Origin: Arthrobacter sp. ISL-5
GTDB lineage: Bacteria; Actinomycetota; Actinomycetes; Actinomycetales; Micrococcaceae
DNA length: 64,000 nt
Direction of reading: 5' to 3'
Assembly (NCBI RefSeq): GCF_018613835.1
Contig: NZ_JAGGPM010000029.1
Location: forward strand, 124,001 to 188,000
Shown: one piece after another, positions 60,479 to 64,000 of the stretch
Numbering within the stretch: position 1 is the stretch's first letter
How the letters are laid out: each line of letters starts with the position of its first letter
Made by a program: the position numbers and the translations under genes
The notes under the pieces: generated by a model
The model's input: only the letters and a program-made list of their open reading frames with translations
Databases searched by the model: none
What the model was told of the DNA's origin: nothing

Positions 60479-61984
60479 CTACGCCGCCTTCCCCTCCCGC
60501 CACAGCAGCGCCACCACGAACGTCACCGCGCACAGTCCCAGCATGACCAGCACCATGCGGCCCCAGTTCTCCTGGTTCACCCCGTTGCCGTAGAAGATGC
60601 CGATCATCACGGTGGCGCTGATGGCCCCGACGTACCGGCAGGTCTGGAAGATCCCGGCGGCCACGCCCCTGTCCTGCGGCGCCGCGGAAAGATACAGGCC
60701 CTGGTTGGAGGCGATGCTGACCGATCCGTAGGGCACCCCCATCAGGGCAGTGAGGGCGAGCACCAGCAGGACGGCGAACGACGCCGTCAGCAGCCAGAGT
60801 GCCGCTGCCGCCGCGGTCAAGAGCACGACGCCGGCAATCAGCACCCGCCGCACGCCGAACCGGTCGATCGCGCGCACGGCGAGCGGCGTGATGACCACGG
60901 ACATGGCCGCCAGCGGCAGCATCAGCACGCCCACCACGCCGGGGTCGTAGCCCGCGGCCTCCTGCAGAAGCTGGGGAAGCCCGAAGAACGCGAAATAGTA
61001 GACCGCGCTGAACACCACGAAACCCAGGTACACCAGCAGCAGCGGACGGTTCCTGCCGAGCAGCCGCAGGTCGAGGAACGGCCGGCCGAAGCTCAGCTCG
61101 CGCCAGGCAAACAGCACAGCCAGAACCATGGCGCCGCCCAGCAGCCACCATCGCAGCCCGGGCAGCGCATCCAGCAGGCCCATGAGCAGCAGCACCATGC
61201 CGCCCACGAACGCCAGGATGCCGGGAATGTCCGAGTCGCGCAGCAGGCTGGCCATGCTGCCCTGCTCCCGCGCGTGGTCCGCCGGGGCGAACTTCCGCAC
61301 GATGAACAGGGCGGCCAGCGCCAGCGGCACGTTGATCAGGAACAGCGCCTCCCAGCCCACCAGGCTCACCAGCAGCCCGCCCACCACCGGGCCAACGGCC
61401 GCCCCTGACGTGTTGGCCATCTGGATGCGTCCCAGCGGCCGGGTGGAGGTCGAGCCCGCCTGCTTGGCCAGGGCACCGACCATGACGACGGCGCTCGGGT
61501 ACGCCGTGGCCGTCCCCAGCGCCATGAGCGCGCGGGCGATGCAGACGAACACGAAGTTGGGCGAAAAGGGCGCCAGCGCGCAGGTCATCGCCACCAGCGC
61601 CATGCCGAGCATGAACAGCCGGCGGGGCCCGAACCTGTCGGCCAGCCGCCCCATCAGCGGCTGGCCCGCGGCCGAGGTGATGTAGAAGGCGGTAATCACC
61701 CAGGTGACCGTGGCGACGTCGAGCCTGAAATCCTCGCGCAGCACCACCAGGGCGACGGCGATCATCGACGAGTTCAGCGGGTTCAGCGACGTGCCCAGGC
61801 TCAGACCGGCCACCGCGAGTCCGGCGCGGGAAGTGTTGCTCACGGCAACAGTCTTCCCCACGAGACGCTTCTGGGACGAACTCGGTGACGTTTCAGCGCT
61901 CGGTGGCTGCAAGCGCAGAACATGGCTGACAGCGTCTTTCACTCCACGCTTCCCCTGAACGGACGCAATCGCATGTCGGTGCAT
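60479..61984 (-). CDS. MFS transporter, DHA2-type drug exporter
   Basis: The transporter proper begins near L-A-V-A-G-L-S-L-G-T-S-L-N-P-L-N-S-S-M. GTG 61861 or ATG 61984 could be the start; the frame is open far upstream but that part is not protein-like. It has about 14 helices, with G-R-L-A-D-R-F-G-P-R-R-L as the signature loop, L-G-T-A-T-A-Y-P-S in motif C, and G-P-V-V-G-G-L-L. DHA2 pumps export drugs, dyes or metals in exchange for protons. No regulator is adjacent except the ArsR-rhodanese unit, which is oppositely arranged. The substrate is unknown. Confidence 0.87.
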   Translation of the reverse strand: MHRHAIASVQGKRGVKDAVSHVLRLQPPSAETSPSSSQKRLVGKTVAVSNTSRAGLAVAGLSLGTSLNPLNSSMIAVALVVLREDFRLDVATVTWVITAFYITSAAGQPLMGRLADRFGPRRLFMLGMALVAMTCALAPFSPNFVFVCIARALMALGTATAYPSAVVMVGALAKQAGSTSTRPLGRIQMANTSGAAVGPVVGGLLVSLVGWEALFLINVPLALAALFIVRKFAPADHAREQGSMASLLRDSDIPGILAFVGGMVLLLMGLLDALPGLRWWLLGGAMVLAVLFAWRELSFGRPFLDLRLLGRNRPLLLVYLGFVVFSAVYYFAFFGLPQLLQEAAGYDPGVVGVLMLPLAAMSVVITPLAVRAIDRFGVRRVLIAGVVLLTAAAAALWLLTASFAVLLVLALTALMGVPYGSVSIASNQGLYLSAAPQDRGVAAGIFQTCRYVGAISATVMIGIFYGNGVNQENWGRMVLVMLGLCAVTFVVALLWREGKAA

Positions 61985-62031
61985 GACAGAGCGCTTGGCT
62001 GGATTAAGGGATTCAGTCCGCCCTGTGAGTG

Positions 62032-62535
62032 TCAGTGGTGTGTAATCGCGGGGCTTCGCATTCCGCTGTAGGCCGCCACGACCCCTACCAGGAAAATGAG
62101 GACGGCGAGGTAGATCAGGCCGAGGTGCCCAAGCGTGGCCAGACCCCATGGGTAGTGCGCGGGGAGGGCCACGGCGAGTCCGACGACCGGGACGATAACG
62201 GCTGTGACGAAGGCCCAGCGTTCTCCGCGGCGCACCCCATACCAGGACAGGCCTGCGACGGCCAGCCCGGTCGCAGCGATGAAGCCGCTGACCGCGATGT
62301 GCAGATGGCTGATGTAGTGATACAGCTGCGGGCTGAACGCCTCGATCTCCGCCTTCCCCTTGTCCACTTGATCGGGACCGATGCCCAGCTCGAGGAAGGC
62401 GTCCGTGAAGTTGAGTACCAAGAAGATTACGGCGTACCCCACGAAGGCCAGCCCGGCCAACGTCATGAGAGCGGCTCCTGTCCGGAGGCGGGACTGTTCC
62501 CCTTGGGGAGTTTGGATGGTGGACACGGCCACCAC
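62032..62535 (-). CDS. four-helix membrane protein of unknown function
   Basis: 167 residues from GTG 62535, right after AAAGGGGG. Four helices, with a polar loop D-A-F-L-E-L-G-I-G-P-D-Q-V-D-K-G-K-A-E-I between helices 1 and 2 and H-Y-I-S-H-L-H-I-A-V-S-G-F-I-A-A-T-G in helix 2. The histidines in this segment could bind a metal or haem, but that is speculative. It is divergent from the ArsR-rhodanese gene and has a near-perfect palindrome just upstream, so it is likely a member of that regulon. Confidence 0.75.
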   Translation of the reverse strand: MVAVSTIQTPQGEQSRLRTGAALMTLAGLAFVGYAVIFLVLNFTDAFLELGIGPDQVDKGKAEIEAFSPQLYHYISHLHIAVSGFIAATGLAVAGLSWYGVRRGERWAFVTAVIVPVVGLAVALPAHYPWGLATLGHLGLIYLAVLIFLVGVVAAYSGMRSPAITHH

Positions 62536-62540
62536 CCCCT

Positions 62541-62605
62541 TTCTTATTTAAGTAGGTACTTGAATAAGAATCCCCTGACGGTAGGATTGTCAAGAGAACT
62601 CTTGA
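62541..62605. promoter_or_regulatory. two probable ArsR operators sharing a half-site
   Basis: A near-perfect palindrome with arms TTCTTATTTAAGTA and TACTTGAATAAGAA around GG (62541-62570) abuts the membrane-protein gene. TCAAGAG-AA-CTCTTGA (62590-62605) abuts the ArsR gene. Both contain the half-site TATTCAAG (read CTTGAATA on plus), which supports binding of one regulator to both. Confidence 0.8.
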
Positions 62606-62618
62606 ATAGGAGGCGCGA

Positions 62619-63311
62619 GTGGGCGACCAGCAGGAAAAGGATGCGCTCTTCGACGCCCTCGCAGAAGCTGCCAAGGCGTTGGGGAACGGCAGGAGGGCGC
62701 AGCTGATCGATATCCTTGGACAGGGCGAGCGGTCGGTTGACGAGCTGGCCGCAGAGATCCACCAGAGTATGGCCAACACATCCCAGCACCTGCAGCGCTT
62801 GCTGCGAGCCGGCCTCGCCTGCTCCCGACGCTCGGGGACGCGGATCTACTACTCCCTTGCCAGCCCGGCAGTGGAGCGGCTATGGCGAGCACTTCGGGAG
62901 ACAGCCGAAGCGCACTCGGGGGAGCTGGGCGATCTCGTCCGTGCCTACGTCGGCGATCGCGCCGACCTGAGCATGATCACGCGCGACGAACTGCTGGTGC
63001 GGCTGCGGCAGGGCGATGTCGTTGTGCTGGACGTGCGGCCGCAGCCAGAGTACGAAGCCGGACATATCCCGGGTGCGCTTTCCGTGCCCTTCTCGGACGT
63101 TAAGTCTCGACTGCGCGAGGTTCCCCAGGGGACCGAAATCGTCGCCTACTGCCGCGGACCATACTGCCTATATGCGGACGAGGCCGTGCGGCTGCTCACG
63201 GACGAAGGGCGCCTCGCCACAAGGCTTGAGGAGGGCTTCCCCGAGTGGAAGGCGACAGGGCTCCCGATAGAACAGTCGGCCACGGCCCGGAATTCACCGC
63301 CACGGCCCTGA
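62619..63311 (+). CDS. ArsR-family regulator fused to a rhodanese domain
   Basis: 230 residues from GTG 62619, six nt after GGAGG. Residues about 10-105 are an ArsR winged helix (L-A-E-A-A-K-A-L-G-N-G-R-R, V-D-E-L-A-A-E-I-H-Q-S-M-A-N-T-S-Q-H-L). Residues about 120-215 are a rhodanese domain with the active-site loop V-A-Y-C-R-G-P-Y-C, giving two cysteines. This ArsR-rhodanese pairing is known in sulfide- or persulfide-responsive regulators. The last ~13 residues come from an IS3-type transposase scrap that joins here, so the natural C-terminus may be slightly altered. It probably controls itself and the divergent membrane protein. Confidence 0.9.
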   Translation: MGDQQEKDALFDALAEAAKALGNGRRAQLIDILGQGERSVDELAAEIHQSMANTSQHLQRLLRAGLACSRRSGTRIYYSLASPAVERLWRALRETAEAHSGELGDLVRAYVGDRADLSMITRDELLVRLRQGDVVVLDVRPQPEYEAGHIPGALSVPFSDVKSRLREVPQGTEIVAYCRGPYCLYADEAVRLLTDEGRLATRLEEGFPEWKATGLPIEQSATARNSPPRP

Positions 63312-63395
63312 TCGAGTGGTGCAACACCGCCGCCGTGGACACTGCGTTCATCGACCCGGGACAACCCTTGCAGAACGGCTTCATCAGATCCAACG
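63276..63395 (+). mobile_element. IS3-type transposase fragment (DDE core)
   Basis: In a frame different from the rhodanese gene, the sequence reads G-H-G-P-E-F-T-A-T-A-L-I-E-W-C, then D-T-A-F-I-D-P-G-Q-P-L-Q-N-G-F-I. This is the second catalytic region of IS3/IS481-family integrase cores (usually D-x-G-P-E-F-T and D-P-G-x-P-x-Q-N-G-x-x-E-S). The glutamate after the last motif is replaced and the rest is absent. It overlaps the end of the ArsR-rhodanese gene. Confidence 0.8.
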
Positions 63396-63486
63396 CCCCT
63401 CCGCTCACGGATCGTTCTTCCCTTGTGAGCGCCCGGCCAGAGCAGTAGCATCCCCTCACCGAACAGCTCCGTGGAAGAGGGCAACG

Positions 63487-64000
63487 ATGCTCGATGCGGC
63501 AGACAGCACAGTGACGAACAGACGCCGCGACCTGGTCACCGAGCTCTTGGGTGTCTGGCTGCTGCTGGCCGTATTCCTGGACGGCTGGGCGCACCTGAAT
63601 CTCCCCAGCTTGGAGACGTTCTTCACGCCATGGCACGCGGCCCTCTACTCCGGCATGCTGGCCACGGCGCTGTGGACGGCCGCCGTGATCTGGCGGCATC
63701 GGGTGCCCGGGCGGCCGCTATCGCAGACTGTTCCGCCCGGCTACCGCGGGACCGCGGTGGGCGTGGTCCTCTTCGCCGTCGCCGGCGGCTTGGACCTGCT
63801 GTGGCACGAAATTCTGGGCATCGAAGTCTCGCTGGATGCCCTGGTCAGCCCCACCCACCTCCTGCTCGGCTTCAGCCTCTTCCTCATCCTCGGCACCGCA
63901 GTCCGAAGCGCCCGGGCAGCCGGCCGCGCCGGGAACACTGAGTGGACCGCGGCGGCGCTGTTCGCCGTCGTCCTGATGACCGGGCTGGGAGCCTTCTTCC
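63487..64000 (+). CDS. membrane protein of unknown function (partial, runs off the window)
   Basis: From ATG 63487, after AGAGGGC, the frame stays open to the window end (at least 171 residues). Hydrophobic segments lie at about 20-35 (L-L-G-V-W-L-L-L-A-V-F-L), 50-70, 95-110, 125-140 and 155-171. A polar motif, W-A-H-L-N-L-P-S-L-E-T-F-F-T-P-W-H-A, sits between the first two, and a second, D-L-L-W-H-E-I-L-G-I-E, before the fourth. The aligned W-H, H-L and W-H-E residues could bind a metal. I do not recognise the family. Confidence 0.75.
   Translation, partial: MLDAADSTVTNRRRDLVTELLGVWLLLAVFLDGWAHLNLPSLETFFTPWHAALYSGMLATALWTAAVIWRHRVPGRPLSQTVPPGYRGTAVGVVLFAVAGGLDLLWHEILGIEVSLDALVSPTHLLLGFSLFLILGTAVRSARAAGRAGNTEWTAAALFAVVLMTGLGAFF

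Noticed and set aside
61985..62779. Long N-terminal extension of the DHA2 transporter frame
   Set aside because: It overlaps the four-helix protein gene and the operators and has no protein-like composition; the transporter's first helix fits starts at 61861-61984.
1..64000. CRISPR arrays, rRNA and tRNA genes, replication origin
   Set aside because: No regularly spaced direct repeats, no rRNA-like conserved segments, no cloverleaf with CCA/TTCRA features and no cluster of DnaA boxes were seen by eye; a tRNA or CRISPR scan would be needed to exclude weak cases.

Overview
This is GC-rich DNA with short spacers, frequent 1-7 nt gene overlaps, GTG starts and families typical of soil Actinobacteria. 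The gene set (SWIM-SNF2 helicase, DUF2156 lipid transferase, DUF4352/TM2 proteins, DHAK operon, many TetR/GntR/IclR/LuxR regulators) fits an Arthrobacter-like member of the Micrococcaceae; this assignment is inference, because no database search was possible. No rRNA, tRNA or CRISPR array was seen.

Layout. 0-7.6 kb: a SAM-dependent methyltransferase, a graveyard of gene scraps (nitrilase tail, ornithine cyclodeaminase, cytosine deaminase), an esterase/aminoacyl-lipid transferase pair, copy 1 of a duplicated two-ORF module and a DUF664 scrap. 7.6-16.9 kb: SWIM-SNF2 helicase, an MFS exporter, a gene with two frameshifts, a DUF4352 membrane protein, a decayed second MFS copy and a frameshifted histidine phosphatase. 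16.9-26.5 kb: a compact minus-strand operon for a dipeptide-type ABC importer, a CocE/S15 hydrolase and a TetR regulator, with a divergent EamA exporter and GAF protein. 26.5-35 kb: scraps, SDR/TetR, GNAT, a DHFR-like enzyme, an IS256 remnant, an HxlR-controlled SDR-thioesterase-TDT transporter operon and copy 2 of the duplicated module. 35-39 kb: nitrilase-permease-nitrilase operon facing a GntR regulator. 39.4-44.1 kb: TM2/DUF4352 protein, DUF998 and DUF1304 proteins, a GAF regulator without its DNA-binding end, and a K+ channel. 44.3-51.9 kb: a truncated recQ, then a glycerol/dihydroxyacetone island (glpF, dhaK, dhaL, dhaM, second dhaK and dhaL; divergent IclR) ending at a broken integrase. 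52-64 kb: hydrolase, large LuxR regulator, SemiSWEET-like protein and flavin monooxygenase, small DinB/VOC/GYD/SnoaL proteins, two MFS transporters, an ArsR-rhodanese regulator facing a membrane protein, an IS3-type transposase scrap and a membrane protein running off the end.

Several parts are self-contained regulated units with visible operator palindromes: HxlR (31383-31407), GntR (38188-38200), IclR/dha (50082-50116) and ArsR-rhodanese (62541-62605). The window also has unusually many truncated genes, placed between intact operons, which suggests repeated insertion and deletion. The most unusual feature is the duplicated convergent two-ORF module (6665-7384 and 34242-35014). Both small proteins are conserved between the copies while silent positions have drifted, and I do not recognise either family.
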